Below, piece after piece: positions 7,954 through 16,963 of a stretch of DNA of 64,000 bases (its first letter is position 1; every line of letters starts with the position of its first letter). The translations under genes were made by a program, and so were the position numbers. Source of the DNA: G963667675 sp965197565 (GTDB lineage: Bacteria > Chloroflexota > Dehalococcoidia > Lucifugimonadales > UBA3495); the NCBI GenBank assembly GCA_965197565.1, contig CBDANK010000002.1, positions 806,001 through 870,000 on the forward strand, given 5' to 3'. The notes under the pieces are model-generated. The model searched no databases, was not told the origin of the DNA, and saw nothing but the letters and a program-made list of their open reading frames with translations.

Positions 7954-9012
7954 GTGGCTAGCGTTTTTCTAGGTATTAACGACCGGACCTTTACCTTCAG
8001 CTTTGTCGCTGGCCGGTCCGAGTTCCAGGGCACCGGCTTTCGCAACCCTATGGACGTTGCCCTGGCCCCCGACGATGTTGTCTACGTGGTGAACCGGTCT
8101 AACGAGTCCAGGTCCGACGGTACCAGGATCAACGTCTTCAGGCTGGGTGACGACGGGGAAGAGTACATCACCGAGTTCGGCTCATACGGCGAGGGGCCCG
8201 GCCAGTTTTTGTGGCCCATCTCCGTAGCCTTGGACAAAGACATCAACGTCTACGTCGCTGACGAATACCTGCACCGGATCACCATCTACAACAAGGACGG
8301 AGAGTACCTCAGCCATTGGGGGACCCGCGGCTCAGGCGACGGTGAGCTGAACGGCCCCTCGGGCCTGGCCATCCGGGACGACATTATATTCGTGGCGGAC
8401 AGCCGGAACCACCGGGTACAGAAGCTCACTCTGGACGGCAAGTATATCGGGCAGTTCGGCAGCCTCGGCGACGGCCCCGGCCAGTTGAACACCCCTTGGG
8501 GCATCGGTCTGGACAAGGACGGCAACGTCTTCGTGGCCGATTGGCGCAACGACCGGATCCAGTCCTTTACTCCCGATGGAGAATGGCTGGCCAGCTTCGG
8601 CCAACCCGGCACCGGGGGCGACGCCTCAATCTCCCGCCTGCACGGCGGTATCAGGGTGGTGCCCCGGCCCGTGGGTGTGTTCAACCGCCCCACCGGCGTC
8701 TCCGTGGACAAAGACGGGGACATTTACGTGGCCGACTGGCTGAACAACCGGGTGCAAGTGTTGACCCCCGAGGGGCGGTTCATCACCGAGTTCACCGGCG
8801 ACGCCGGTCTATCCAAGTTGGGCGTAGCCAAGATCGAGTCCAACCCCGACATGGTCCGCCAGCGCAACGGAGTGCGCGACTTCACCCCGGAAAAGGTGCT
8901 GTGGGCGCCGGTGGCGGTTAAGGTGGATGACCGGGGCAGAGTCATCATAGTGGACACTACCCGGCACCGGTTCCAAGTCTACCAGAAGAACACCGAGCCG
9001 GTACTCATCTAA
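7954..9012 (+). CDS. NHL-repeat beta-propeller protein
   Basis: This 352-residue protein contains about six NHL blades, recognisable by repeated V-A-D-x-x-N-x-R-V/I-Q motifs (VADEYLHRI, VADSRNHRVQ, VADWRNDRIQ, VADWLNNRVQ, IVDTTRHRFQ). Between blades come G-Q-F/L-x-x-P-x-G/S-V segments. NHL propellers bind protein, carbohydrate or nucleic-acid ligands; some act as lyases, but no catalytic set is evident. There is no signal peptide. A GTG start follows AGGAGGT. Its position after the DUF1800/DUF1501 pair suggests, but does not prove, a related function. Confidence 0.85.
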   Translation: MASVFLGINDRTFTFSFVAGRSEFQGTGFRNPMDVALAPDDVVYVVNRSNESRSDGTRINVFRLGDDGEEYITEFGSYGEGPGQFLWPISVALDKDINVYVADEYLHRITIYNKDGEYLSHWGTRGSGDGELNGPSGLAIRDDIIFVADSRNHRVQKLTLDGKYIGQFGSLGDGPGQLNTPWGIGLDKDGNVFVADWRNDRIQSFTPDGEWLASFGQPGTGGDASISRLHGGIRVVPRPVGVFNRPTGVSVDKDGDIYVADWLNNRVQVLTPEGRFITEFTGDAGLSKLGVAKIESNPDMVRQRNGVRDFTPEKVLWAPVAVKVDDRGRVIIVDTTRHRFQVYQKNTEPVLI

Positions 9013-9026
9013 AGACGCTCACTCGG

Positions 9027-10142
9027 CTAGGCCATTACCCTTCGGAAAAAGTTCAAGGCGTTGTCGCCGGCGATCTTTTTGACATCCACGTCGGAGTACC
9101 CCCGCGCCACCAAGCCGCGTAGGATATTCTGGCCGTCCGCCGGCGACTCCAAGCCGTCCAAGTAGGGCGCTGGAAACTCCCGGGGCCCGTCCCGCCTCAT
9201 CATGTTGCGGTGAAAGGCTACATGGTCGCCGATCATAGTGTCGGTCCCAATGGCCACGTGGTCCACCCCCGCCAGCCGGATCATGTAGTCGTAGTGGTCC
9301 AAGACGCACTTGATGTCCTGCTCCGGATCGTCGCTTAGGGAGTTGGGGACAGCCGTAATGGCGATGAGGCCGCCCCTTTTGGCGCAAGCAAGCAACTCTT
9401 CATCTTTGCGGGTCCGCCTCACCGGTCTGAGGGTATAGGCCGCATTGTGGCTGAACACCACCGGAGCCGCAGAAAACTCGATAGCGTCCATAGCAGTCCG
9501 GAACGAAGCATGAGACAGGTCAACGGCCATTCCCAGGTCGTTCATTTTGCGAACAACCTCGATTCCAAAATCACTGAGCCCGCCGTCGTTCCGTTCGTAC
9601 ATTCCGTCGCCAATGTAGTTCTTGCGGAAATAGGTGAGGCCGGCCAGACGGACGCCGAGGTTGTACAGAGTGTCCAGTCGGTCCAACCGGTTGCCTATGG
9701 CCAAGTGCTCGAGGGTTGGCATGAACCCAACTTGGCCCTGCTGTTTGGCCGACTCGATGTCCTTGGCGTTGGCGACCTTGACCACCTCGCTTTGATGGCT
9801 AAGGTCGGCCAGCATCATGCTTACCTCGGCCACCACGTCGTCGAACTCGACGAAAGACAAGTCTTGGGCGTTCACCAAGCCCCTGAAGATGTTGGCTGTC
9901 GTTACTGCCGACCAGCCGCCGTGCTTTACCGCATCGTATCCCCAGCTATAGCTGTTGGTCCGCAGATAGTCGATGAACCGGCCCATGTCTTCCGGCATCA
10001 CAAAAGGATGTTGATGCACGTCCACCATCACCGCCTCTTCGGCCAGCTTTTGATAACGCTTCTCTTGCCCACTATCCAATGGGACTCTCATTGATGGAAC
10101 GCGGTCTATCTGCTTCGCTTGACGAAACCCGGTCGCTGGCAT
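9027..10142 (-). CDS. Membrane-dipeptidase family (peptidase M19) hydrolase
   Basis: This roughly 371-residue protein has the metallo-hydrolase pattern of renal-dipeptidase relatives: V-D-V-H-Q-H near the N-terminus for the H-x-H metal site, a D-L-S-H-A-S strand, V-V-F-S-H-N-A, and A-I-G-T-D-T near the C-terminus. The family hydrolyses dipeptides, including those with a D-residue. The ATG at 10140-10142 is preferred because GGGAGGG lies upstream; an in-frame GTG at 10169 would add nine residues. It overlaps nothing and converges with the NHL gene. Confidence 0.8.
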   Translation of the reverse strand: MPATGFRQAKQIDRVPSMRVPLDSGQEKRYQKLAEEAVMVDVHQHPFVMPEDMGRFIDYLRTNSYSWGYDAVKHGGWSAVTTANIFRGLVNAQDLSFVEFDDVVAEVSMMLADLSHQSEVVKVANAKDIESAKQQGQVGFMPTLEHLAIGNRLDRLDTLYNLGVRLAGLTYFRKNYIGDGMYERNDGGLSDFGIEVVRKMNDLGMAVDLSHASFRTAMDAIEFSAAPVVFSHNAAYTLRPVRRTRKDEELLACAKRGGLIAITAVPNSLSDDPEQDIKCVLDHYDYMIRLAGVDHVAIGTDTMIGDHVAFHRNMMRRDGPREFPAPYLDGLESPADGQNILRGLVARGYSDVDVKKIAGDNALNFFRRVMA

Positions 10143-10210
10143 GGGATGCCCTCCCGAATATTGAATCACAATCTACAAATGGGACTTGGGGGATTATATC
10201 AAGCTCCGCC

Positions 10211-10906
10211 TCAGAGCACGGGCTTATTGTTCAGCGCGCCTGTACTCCAAACTTCCAGGTCGTAGGCCATTCCCCAGAACCTGTGTTCAAAGCGGAGGCT
10301 GGTCAAGTAGGCTACTTCCATGCTGACTAACTCAGCGGGAGCCGCTCCTTCAGCCACCCGGTCGGCTAGGGAGCGAATATCCCGAGCCAGTGCCTCGAAC
10401 TCAGGTGATGAGTACATCCGGACCCACTGGCTATACAGCGGCGCGTGCTCGGGCTCTCCCCGTTTTGCCAGGTGCTCGCCGATTTCCCAGTAGCCCCATT
10501 GGCAGGGCAGGAGAGCAGCCACCAGTTCGCCGAAACTATCTTGGTGGGCCACCTTCAGCAAGAAACTGGTGTAGGCGATGGTGGTGGGGGCGGCTTGGGT
10601 ATGTTCCAGCTTCTCTCTGCTAATCCCGAATTTGGCGCAGTAGCTCCGGTGCAGCTCCATTTCGGTGTTCAGGGTCTCGTCCAAGAGGCCGGCGAACCAA
10701 CTCATGGTGTCCAGGTCGGGGGCCCGGGCCGAGGCCAAGGCCAGCGCCCTGGCATAGTCAATCAAGTAAACATAGTCTTGCATGACGTAGTGCTTGAACT
10801 TTTCCACGGGCAGGTTCCCGTCCCCAACGCCCGTGATAAAAGGGTGAGACAGGATGGCTTGGCGCAGCGGTAAAGCTTTCATTTCAATGTGTTTTACGAA
10901 GCTCAA
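10211..10906 (-). CDS. TenA family protein (aminopyrimidine aminohydrolase / thiaminase II type)
   Basis: This 231-residue protein has the helical TenA/PqqC fold signature: H-P-F-I-T-G-V-G-D-G-x-L, F-K-H-Y-V-M-Q-D-Y-V-Y-L, and A-L-L-P-C-Q-W-G-Y-W-E-I-G, which carries the active-site Cys. TenA enzymes salvage the thiamine pyrimidine by hydrolysing amino-HMP. I chose a TTG start at 10904-10906 because AGGAG precedes it and the length then fits the family; the frame stays open to 11029. I looked for a TPP riboswitch upstream and saw none. It sits between the dipeptidase and the repeat-rich region before rplI. Confidence 0.8.
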   Translation of the reverse strand: MSFVKHIEMKALPLRQAILSHPFITGVGDGNLPVEKFKHYVMQDYVYLIDYARALALASARAPDLDTMSWFAGLLDETLNTEMELHRSYCAKFGISREKLEHTQAAPTTIAYTSFLLKVAHQDSFGELVAALLPCQWGYWEIGEHLAKRGEPEHAPLYSQWVRMYSSPEFEALARDIRSLADRVAEGAAPAELVSMEVAYLTSLRFEHRFWGMAYDLEVWSTGALNNKPVL

Positions 10907-10939
10907 GTTGGCGCTCCTGTCCGTTAAATTTCCTCTCAC

Positions 10940-11402
10940 AGCAATCGGCCACACACTAGCCTCTGGACTCCGGCGAAGCTTGTCCCTATGGAAACGGGGA
11001 GCCGGAGTGATGGATGGGTTGTTTCTCATGGGATAGCCCTACCCCTCCTAACCTCCCGACACTTCCCCCTTGCCACCTCCGGTGACCCCTCTCTACGCTA
11101 TTAATAGGCAGCTATTAACCCCTTGCCAAATCTATCAAACGGCCACTGAGGCCATGGCTCACAATGGCTCACAATGGCCCTGAAATAAAAAAACCCGGCC
11201 TCTCTCCCCACCGGCAATCGGAGCCTGGCTGCCATTTTCATCTGCATACGTGGCCTCCACAAGGCCATCCGCAATTCCCGCTTCCGCGGGAATCTAGGCC
11301 CCTAATTCGCCAATGTTGTCACCGCAATCGGCCACATAGTAGCCTCTGGACTCCGGCTTTTCGCCCGAGTGACGGATAGGTTGTTTCTAATGCGATAGCT
11401 CT
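10940..11402. repeat. Gene-free region with a roughly 80-bp direct repeat
   Basis: The interval 10907-11601 shows no convincing gene. Two related copies of an 80-100-bp segment lie at 10940-11037 and 11322-11398. Both carry GCAATCGGCCACA, AGCCTCTGGACTCCGG and a GGAGTGA-GGAT-GGTTGTTTCT block, and within each the CTCCGG/CCGGAG parts can pair. A TTGACA at 11423 has only a weak -10 at 19-bp spacing. Confidence 0.6.
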
Positions 11403-11550
11403 GAATTTCCTCTCGGCGTCCCTTGACAGAACGATGGTAAGGCGTCTTATGTTATGCGGGTTGGCTGAAGGCGTCAGGCGCGGCGTTGACGGTCTCGAAA
11501 TATGTCCGGCTTGCTGGCATTCTGTGGTTTCGGACTAATCACTCCAACAT

Positions 11551-11556
11551 TATAAT
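11551..11556 (+). promoter_or_regulatory. Perfect TATAAT -10 element upstream of rplI
   Basis: TATAAT at 11551-11556 lies about 45 bp before the L9 start codon, giving a leader of roughly 40 nt. A recognisable -35 hexamer is lacking at 16-18 bp, so this is a tentative promoter for the rplI-dnaB operon. Confidence 0.45.
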
Positions 11557-11601
11557 GCATAGTTAACCTATCCCAAGGATTCACAAGTGAAAGGCGGCAT
11601 C

Positions 11602-12051
11602 ATGGAAGTTGTGTTTATCAAAGATGTTTTCAACCAGGCCCGTGCCGGCGAAGTCCGCCGGGTGGCGGACGGCTACGCCCGTAACTACTTGATCCCTCAA
11701 GGCATGGCTGAGCTGGCGACGCCGGAGGTAATAAAACGCCTGCACAAAATCAAGGCTTCCGGGGATGAAACCAGGGTCCGGGAGACTGGACTAATGCAGG
11801 AACTGGCAGAGCACCTGGACGGCGTCAGCGTCTCTGTGATAGGCCGAATTACGCCCACCGGCAGGTACTACGGGTCCATCACCAGCACCCAGATAGCCTC
11901 TCAGTTGAGCGCCAATGTGGGACGGGAAATCGACCGGCGGCTGGTGGAAGCTACCGAACCCATCCGGGAGCCGGGAGAATACGAAGTGGTATTGCGGTGG
12001 TCTAACGACATCCAGGCCACTATCCATATCCTAGCCGAAGCTGAGGAATAA
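11602..12051 (+). CDS. rplI: 50S ribosomal protein L9
   Basis: This 149-residue protein matches bacterial L9 in length and pattern. The N-terminal domain (M-E-V-V-F-I-K-D-V..., then G-x-V-x-x-V-x-x-G-Y-A-R-N-Y-L-I-P near residues 20-35) binds 23S rRNA; a helix and a compact C-terminal domain follow. The ATG at 11602 is chosen because it gives the canonical N-terminus; an in-frame GTG at 11587 would add five residues. Unlike many genomes, no rpsF, ssb or rpsR precedes it. dnaB follows after four bases, a common pairing. Confidence 0.95.
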   Translation: MEVVFIKDVFNQARAGEVRRVADGYARNYLIPQGMAELATPEVIKRLHKIKASGDETRVRETGLMQELAEHLDGVSVSVIGRITPTGRYYGSITSTQIASQLSANVGREIDRRLVEATEPIREPGEYEVVLRWSNDIQATIHILAEAEE

Positions 12052-12055
12052 GGAG

Positions 12056-13417
12056 ATGTACGCAGAGAAGCTGCTTCCCCACGACCTTGAGGCGGAGGAA
12101 GCGGTCGTAGGGTCGCTGCTGATCGATGGGGACTCGTTCCTCCAAGTGGCCCCTTTGCTAAAGGCGGAGGATTTCTACCGGGAGAAAAACCAGATATGTT
12201 TCTCCGCGTGTGTCGCGCTGTTTCAGCGGGACGAGGCCATCGATCAAGTGACCCTGGCTCGGGAACTGAGCCGTACTAACCAACTGGACGTCGTGGGGGG
12301 GATGGCTTACCTGAGCCACTTGGTGTCCATTACACCCACTTCCGCCCACTCCCAGTTCTACGCTCAGGCAGTCTCCCGGACCTCAACGATGCGGAAGTTG
12401 ATTGACGCCGCTTCCAGGATCTCAGCTATCGGCTATGAAGACACCGACGATGTGGAAATTACCCTCCGGCAGGCTGAGGACATCCTGTTTCACGTCCGTT
12501 CCGGCCAGACGGAACGGGGCTTCGTTGCCTTGCGCCAGATCTATGACCAGTATCTGGAGGACCGGGCCGCCGTGGTCGAACCCTTGGGTCCGGGGAGCGG
12601 CCCCATCATGGCCGGTTACAACGACCTGGATGAGCTTCTGGGGGGAATGCAACAATCGGACATGATAATTCTGGGGGCCCGGCCGGCCCTGGGCAAAAGC
12701 ACTTTGGCGGTGAACATCTCCCTTAACGCGGCTCGAAATGGCTCGGTTGTGGGCATATTCAGCCTGGAGATGGGCCGAGAGCAACTGGCTCTCCGTATCT
12801 TGTCCGCTGACGCCGAAATTGACTCCCACCGGCTGCGGTTGGGCTTGGTCACCGAAGCCGAAGAGCAACGGATCATCGACTCCATAGGCCAGCTTTCGGA
12901 GTTGCCGGTGTACATCGACGACACCCCGTTCCAGGGAATGGTTGAAATGCGGAGCAAGGCCCGCCGGCTCTCTCTGGAGCACGGCTTGGACTTGCTGGTT
13001 GTGGACTACCTCCAGCTAATCCAAGGAAGGGGCCGGGGCGATAACCGGGTCCAAGAGATCAGTGAAGTCTCCCGTTCCATAAAAGGCATGGCCCGGGACC
13101 TCCGCGTCCCTGTCATCACTTGCTCTCAATTGAGCCGGCTGGTGGAGAACCGGCCGGGGCACCGGCCCCAGCTCTCAGACCTGCGAGACAGCGGCAGTAT
13201 CGAGCAAGACTCCGATGTAGTCATGTTCATCCACCGAGAAGACATCTACTACACCGAAGAGGAATGGGAGCAACATTTCCCAGGGCGTCCCTACCCCAAA
13301 AACGTCGCCGAAATAATCGTAGCCAAACACCGCAACGGCCCCACCGGCAACGTGAAGCTGATTTTCCGCGACAACCTGGTGCGCTTCGATCCTCTGGAAA
13401 AAGTGGAAGCGTTCTGA
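12056..13417 (+). CDS. dnaB: Replicative DNA helicase DnaB
   Basis: This 453-residue helicase unwinds DNA at the replication fork as a hexamer. The N-terminal primase-binding domain starts with L-P-H-D-L-E-A-E-E-A-V-V-G-S-L-L. The RecA-type motor follows the linker, with Walker A G-A-R-P-A-L-G-K-S-T near residue 205, a Walker B strand L-L-V-V-D-Y-L-Q-L, and the DnaB H4 motif (S-D-L-R-D-S-G-S-I-E-Q-D-S-D). There is no intein. It is coupled to rplI and to the DnaD-domain gene two bases downstream, so helicase and probable loader proteins are co-expressed. Confidence 0.97.
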   Translation: MYAEKLLPHDLEAEEAVVGSLLIDGDSFLQVAPLLKAEDFYREKNQICFSACVALFQRDEAIDQVTLARELSRTNQLDVVGGMAYLSHLVSITPTSAHSQFYAQAVSRTSTMRKLIDAASRISAIGYEDTDDVEITLRQAEDILFHVRSGQTERGFVALRQIYDQYLEDRAAVVEPLGPGSGPIMAGYNDLDELLGGMQQSDMIILGARPALGKSTLAVNISLNAARNGSVVGIFSLEMGREQLALRILSADAEIDSHRLRLGLVTEAEEQRIIDSIGQLSELPVYIDDTPFQGMVEMRSKARRLSLEHGLDLLVVDYLQLIQGRGRGDNRVQEISEVSRSIKGMARDLRVPVITCSQLSRLVENRPGHRPQLSDLRDSGSIEQDSDVVMFIHREDIYYTEEEWEQHFPGRPYPKNVAEIIVAKHRNGPTGNVKLIFRDNLVRFDPLEKVEAF

Positions 13418-13419
13418 TC

Positions 13420-14160
13420 ATGTCATTCTCTGGCTTTGGCCGGGGCATGTTATTCACCCCGGTGCCCAATTCCCTGTTCGGCCCCCTACTGGAACAGATT
13501 CAGGACCTGGCCGAACTCAAGGTTACACTGAGGAGCATTTGGTTGCTTCACCGGAAGCGGGGCCGTCCGCAACTGGCGCGTCTCGACGAGTTCCTCAATG
13601 ACCCGGCGCTGCTTCGGGGGCTTAAAGGCCCCGGAAAAGCCCCCCGGGAGGAGATACGCCGGGGCTTGGAGTTGGCGGTGGCCCGCGGCGCCCTGTTGAT
13701 GCACCGGCCCGAGGGGGATGATGAAAATAGTCAGCTCTACCTGCTGAACACGGATGCGGGCCGCAGTGTTCTGGCCCGGTTGCGCCAAGGTGAGGAGCTA
13801 GGGGAAAGGGAGCACAGGGTAGACTCAGCGGGCTTAGAGGAGGAGCCGCCGGAGGAAAAGCCCAACATATTCGTTTTGTACGAGAATAACGTGGGCCCTC
13901 TGTCTCCCATGCTGGCCGAACAGCTCAAGGAGGCGGAATCGGTCTACCCGCAGAGCTGGGTTAACGACGCATTCCAAATAGCTGTCGTCGAGAATAAGCG
14001 AAACTGGCGGTACATAGCCGGGATCTTGCGGCGCTGGGCGGCCGAAGGAAAAGACCATGGAAAGCTTGGGCGACATCCTGAGAAGGATAACCGTCAAAAA
14101 TACCTTGAGGCATACCAACGGCGATGGGGCCTTTCTAAAGGACAGCCTTCCCGACGCTGA
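13420..14160 (+). CDS. DnaD-domain replication protein
   Basis: This 246-residue protein has an N-terminal winged-helix-like region (residues 1-100). Near residues 145-205 it carries a DnaD/DnaB-C domain: F-V-L-Y-E-N-N-V-G-P-L-S-P-M-L, then W-V-N-D-A-F-Q-I-A-V, N-K-R-N-W-R-Y-I-A-G-I-L-R-R-W. In Firmicutes, DnaD remodels origin DNA and helps load the helicase. Its place directly after dnaB and before a DnaC-like gene supports the same role. The start ATG is two bases after the dnaB stop. The last 104 bp overlap the next gene in another frame, a longer overlap than is typical. Confidence 0.85.
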   Translation: MSFSGFGRGMLFTPVPNSLFGPLLEQIQDLAELKVTLRSIWLLHRKRGRPQLARLDEFLNDPALLRGLKGPGKAPREEIRRGLELAVARGALLMHRPEGDDENSQLYLLNTDAGRSVLARLRQGEELGEREHRVDSAGLEEEPPEEKPNIFVLYENNVGPLSPMLAEQLKEAESVYPQSWVNDAFQIAVVENKRNWRYIAGILRRWAAEGKDHGKLGRHPEKDNRQKYLEAYQRRWGLSKGQPSRR

Positions 14161-15442
14161 AGTTTGTTCCTTGTGCAAAGGCAGCGGTTGGGTGGCGAAA
14201 CGGGTCAGCGTAGACCATCCCGACTTTGGCCAAGCCTTTCCTTGCCGCTGTCAACAAACCAGAGACACCGAAACCCGGTCGGCTGCTCTGCACCGTTACA
14301 GCAACCTGGGGCCTCTGGCCCGCATAACCTTCGACGCCACCCGGCCCGAGGGTCCCCTTCCCGATGTTGGCAGCCGCCAAATGTTCCAAGAAGCCCTGGT
14401 AGCAGCCGCCGAGTATGCCGAAAATCCCCAAGGTTGGCTGACTTTCTCCGGACCCAGCTGGTCCGGGAAAACTCACTTGGCGGTAGCGATAGCCAACCGT
14501 TGCATTGAACGGGGCCAGACCGTCTTTTTCATTGTGGCGGCGGACTTGCTGGACCACCTCCGGTCCACCTACTCTCCCGACACCCCGGTCTCTTATGACG
14601 AGCTTTTCAACCAAGTGCGGGAAGTGCCCCTCTTGGTGTTGGACGACCTAGGCAATCAAAGCGGTACTCCCTGGGCGGCGGAAAAGCTGTTTCAGGTCCT
14701 CAACCACCGCTTCAACGCCGCTCTGCCCACGGTGATTACCGTTCGGGGCCCGTTGCAGAGGTTAGACGAAGGTTTGCGGTCTCGAATAGAAGCTGCCGAA
14801 GGCTTCTCTAAAGTGCGCCAACTAGGCCAATACAACACCCGGTTAGCGCGGCGGCTTGGCGGCTTACCGGAGGACATGCGACGCCGGATGACCTTCGATA
14901 CCTTTGACGTGAAGGGCGGAATAAACGCATCGCGCCAAGACCGCGAGTCTCTGCAACGGGCCAAACAGTTCGCAGAGAATTTTGCAGTGCAACCGGAGGG
15001 CTGGCTTCTGTTCACCGGGCCTTCCGGCTCGGGCAAGACCCACTTGGCGGTGGCCATTGGCAGCGAAAGCCTGCGCCGGGGCCGGCCGGTGTTTTTCGCT
15101 TTCGTGCCCAGCCTGTTGGACCATCTGAGGTCCACCTTCAGCCCCGACAGCCCCATTGGGTATGACGAGCTCTTCGAGGAACTGAAGACGGGGCCGTTGC
15201 TGATTCTGGACGATTTGGGGGCGGAGAGCAGCACCCCATGGGCCGAAGATAAGCTGTACCAGATTATCGTTCACCGCCACGAAGCCCGGCTTCCTACGGT
15301 GATAACCTCCGCCATCCAGGACCCGGAGGAAACCAAGCCTCGGATCGCCTCGCGTTTGGTGGACAGTATGGTAGTCGAGTGGCAGCCCATCGCCGCGCCC
15401 AATTATCGAAACCAACGGCCGGGACCGGAGCGCCTAAAATAG
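14057..15442 (+). CDS. Tandem DnaC/IstB-like AAA+ ATPase, probable helicase loader
   Basis: This 461-residue protein contains two DnaC/DnaI-type ATPase modules in one chain. A Cys cluster near residues 37-64 (C-S-L-C...C-R-C-Q) may bind zinc. Module one has Walker A G-P-S-W-S-G-K-T-H (near residue 133) and Walker B L-L-V-L-D-D-L-G. Module two repeats the plan with G-P-S-G-S-G-K-T-H (near 321), L-L-I-L-D-D-L-G and a nearly identical L-L-D-H-L-R-S-T-x-S-P-D segment. Helicase loaders normally have one module, so this looks like an internal duplication. In the first module the third P-loop residue is Trp instead of Gly, and its later arginine region diverges. The operon position argues for loading DnaB. 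Confidence 0.85.
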   Translation: MESLGDILRRITVKNTLRHTNGDGAFLKDSLPDAEVCSLCKGSGWVAKRVSVDHPDFGQAFPCRCQQTRDTETRSAALHRYSNLGPLARITFDATRPEGPLPDVGSRQMFQEALVAAAEYAENPQGWLTFSGPSWSGKTHLAVAIANRCIERGQTVFFIVAADLLDHLRSTYSPDTPVSYDELFNQVREVPLLVLDDLGNQSGTPWAAEKLFQVLNHRFNAALPTVITVRGPLQRLDEGLRSRIEAAEGFSKVRQLGQYNTRLARRLGGLPEDMRRRMTFDTFDVKGGINASRQDRESLQRAKQFAENFAVQPEGWLLFTGPSGSGKTHLAVAIGSESLRRGRPVFFAFVPSLLDHLRSTFSPDSPIGYDELFEELKTGPLLILDDLGAESSTPWAEDKLYQIIVHRHEARLPTVITSAIQDPEETKPRIASRLVDSMVVEWQPIAAPNYRNQRPGPERLK

Positions 15443-15461
15443 CGTACAATAGCTGGCGACA

Positions 15462-16352
15462 ATGCAGCCTCCGAATCAAGATAAGAGTTGCTTTCACCCC
15501 GGCGATCCGGTCTTGCTGCTGGACCGCAAAGAGCGCCGGTACTTGGTGACTTTAGGTGAAGAGCAAGTCTTCCACAGCCACTTGGGACGCCTCTACCACA
15601 GCCAGCTTATCGACCACACCGTCGGGGGCTGGTATCGAACCGACCGGGGGCACATCCTCCTTGCTGTGCGTCCTACCCTGGGGGACTTCGTGCGGGAGAT
15701 GCCCCGGGGGCCGCAGATTATATATCCAAAGGACCTGGGGAACATCGTCAGTCTCGCCGACATTTTCCCCGGAGCTACCGTAATCGAAGGGGGCCTGGGC
15801 TCCGGTTCACTGACCGCGGCGCTGCTGCGGGCCGTGGGGGCCGGGGGTCGGGTGGTCACTTACGAAATCGATGAGTCCGTGCTGGCGCGAGCTTTGCTCA
15901 ACATCAAGAAGGTCATCCCGGACCACTCCAACCTCACCGTAACGGTCGGGGACATTTATCAAGGCATCGAGGAGCAAGGGGTTGACCGTGTGGTGCTGGA
16001 TGTGCCCGAGCCCTGGCAGGCGGTGCCAACCATCGGCGATGCCTTGGTAATGGGCGGCATTATGTTGAGCTTCTTGCCCACCATTCTGCAAGTGCACCAA
16101 CTGGTGATGGAGCTAAACCGGGACTCGCGGTTTCAGTTGGTGGAAACAGTGGAAACCCTGTTGCGCCCCTGGCATGTCACTCAACGCAGCGTCCGGCCAG
16201 CCCATCGAATGATAGCCCACAGTGGATTTTTGACCACAGCGGTGCGCTGCCAGGCCCGAGGGGCGCCCTCGACAGTAAGCACACAAGCGGCGCGCGACCT
16301 CAAGGCGGAAGACAAGAATGTGGAGGAAACAAGTAATGGATGTGATGGATAG
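15462..16352 (+). CDS. trmI: tRNA (adenine-58-N1)-methyltransferase TrmI
   Basis: This 296-residue SAM-dependent enzyme methylates A58 in the T-loop of tRNA and acts as a tetramer. It has the N-terminal beta domain (residues 10-85), the I-Y-P-K-D linker, the SAM motif E-G-G-L-G-S-G-S-L-T, the acidic Y-E-I-D, and the catalytic-region motif L-D-V-P-E-P-W typical of TrmI. The C-terminal tail is about 30 residues longer than the core family. It follows the loader gene by 19 bp and ends overlapping the HD-domain gene. Confidence 0.9.
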   Translation: MQPPNQDKSCFHPGDPVLLLDRKERRYLVTLGEEQVFHSHLGRLYHSQLIDHTVGGWYRTDRGHILLAVRPTLGDFVREMPRGPQIIYPKDLGNIVSLADIFPGATVIEGGLGSGSLTAALLRAVGAGGRVVTYEIDESVLARALLNIKKVIPDHSNLTVTVGDIYQGIEEQGVDRVVLDVPEPWQAVPTIGDALVMGGIMLSFLPTILQVHQLVMELNRDSRFQLVETVETLLRPWHVTQRSVRPAHRMIAHSGFLTTAVRCQARGAPSTVSTQAARDLKAEDKNVEETSNGCDG

Positions 16353-16917
16353 GGACCGGACGATAGAGTTTCTGCGCCAGCATGTGAAGACCGAGATGTT
16401 AATGAAGCACCTGTACACCGTGGAAGCCGCTATGCGCGGATACGCCCGGAAATTTGGCGAAGACGAGGACATCTGGGGCATCGCCGGCTTACTTCACGAT
16501 TTTGACTGGGAGGTCTGCCCCACCCCGGAGGACCATCCTCAATTCGGAGCGCAGATCCTGCGCGATCACGGCTACCCGGAGGAAATGGTGCGGGCGGTCT
16601 TGACCCACGGAGAGCATACCGGCATTCCCAGGGAGTCGTTGATGGAACACACACTATTCGCGGTGGACGAGCTATCGGGCTTCATCCGCGCCGTAGCCCT
16701 GGTGCGCCCATCCAAAAACCTGGATGACGTAGCTCCCCGCTCGGTGCGGCGCAAGATGAAGGACAAGGCTTTCGCCAAAGACGTGAACCGGGAGGACATT
16801 GTACGTGGGGCCGAAGAGTTGGGCGTCGACCTGGACGAACACATCACTTTCGTCGTGGAAAGTATGAAACCCGTCGCGGGTCAGATAGACCTGGCGGTTG
16901 GGCCGCCTCAAAGCTGA
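16336..16917 (+). CDS. HD-domain (HDIG-type) phosphohydrolase-like protein
   Basis: This 193-residue protein has an HD-superfamily core. H-L-Y-T-V-E-A-A-M-R at the start supplies the first His, A-G-L-L-H-D-F-D-W-E the HD pair, and T-H-G-E-H-T a later metal His. Family members hydrolyse nucleotides or cyclic dinucleotides; the substrate here is unknown. The ATG at 16336 is chosen because GGAGG lies nine bases upstream; an in-frame ATG at 16318 is possible. It overlaps trmI by 17 bp and is the last gene of the operon. Confidence 0.8.
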   Translation: MDVMDRDRTIEFLRQHVKTEMLMKHLYTVEAAMRGYARKFGEDEDIWGIAGLLHDFDWEVCPTPEDHPQFGAQILRDHGYPEEMVRAVLTHGEHTGIPRESLMEHTLFAVDELSGFIRAVALVRPSKNLDDVAPRSVRRKMKDKAFAKDVNREDIVRGAEELGVDLDEHITFVVESMKPVAGQIDLAVGPPQS

Positions 16918-16963
16918 CCCTGCCTGAATTCCATTTCTTCCGCGCGCCAGGCCCCTATTCAAG

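Noticed and set aside
9447..10094. Open frame antisense to the dipeptidase gene
   Set aside because: The minus strand clearly encodes peptidase M19. The plus frame shows no family features.
10907..11200. TPP riboswitch upstream of the TenA gene
   Set aside because: The conserved CUGAGA and ACCUGA elements were not found on the minus strand.
13120..13419. Upstream extension of the DnaD-domain frame inside dnaB
   Set aside because: It is an out-of-frame reading of dnaB. The ATG at 13420 gives the proper domain start.
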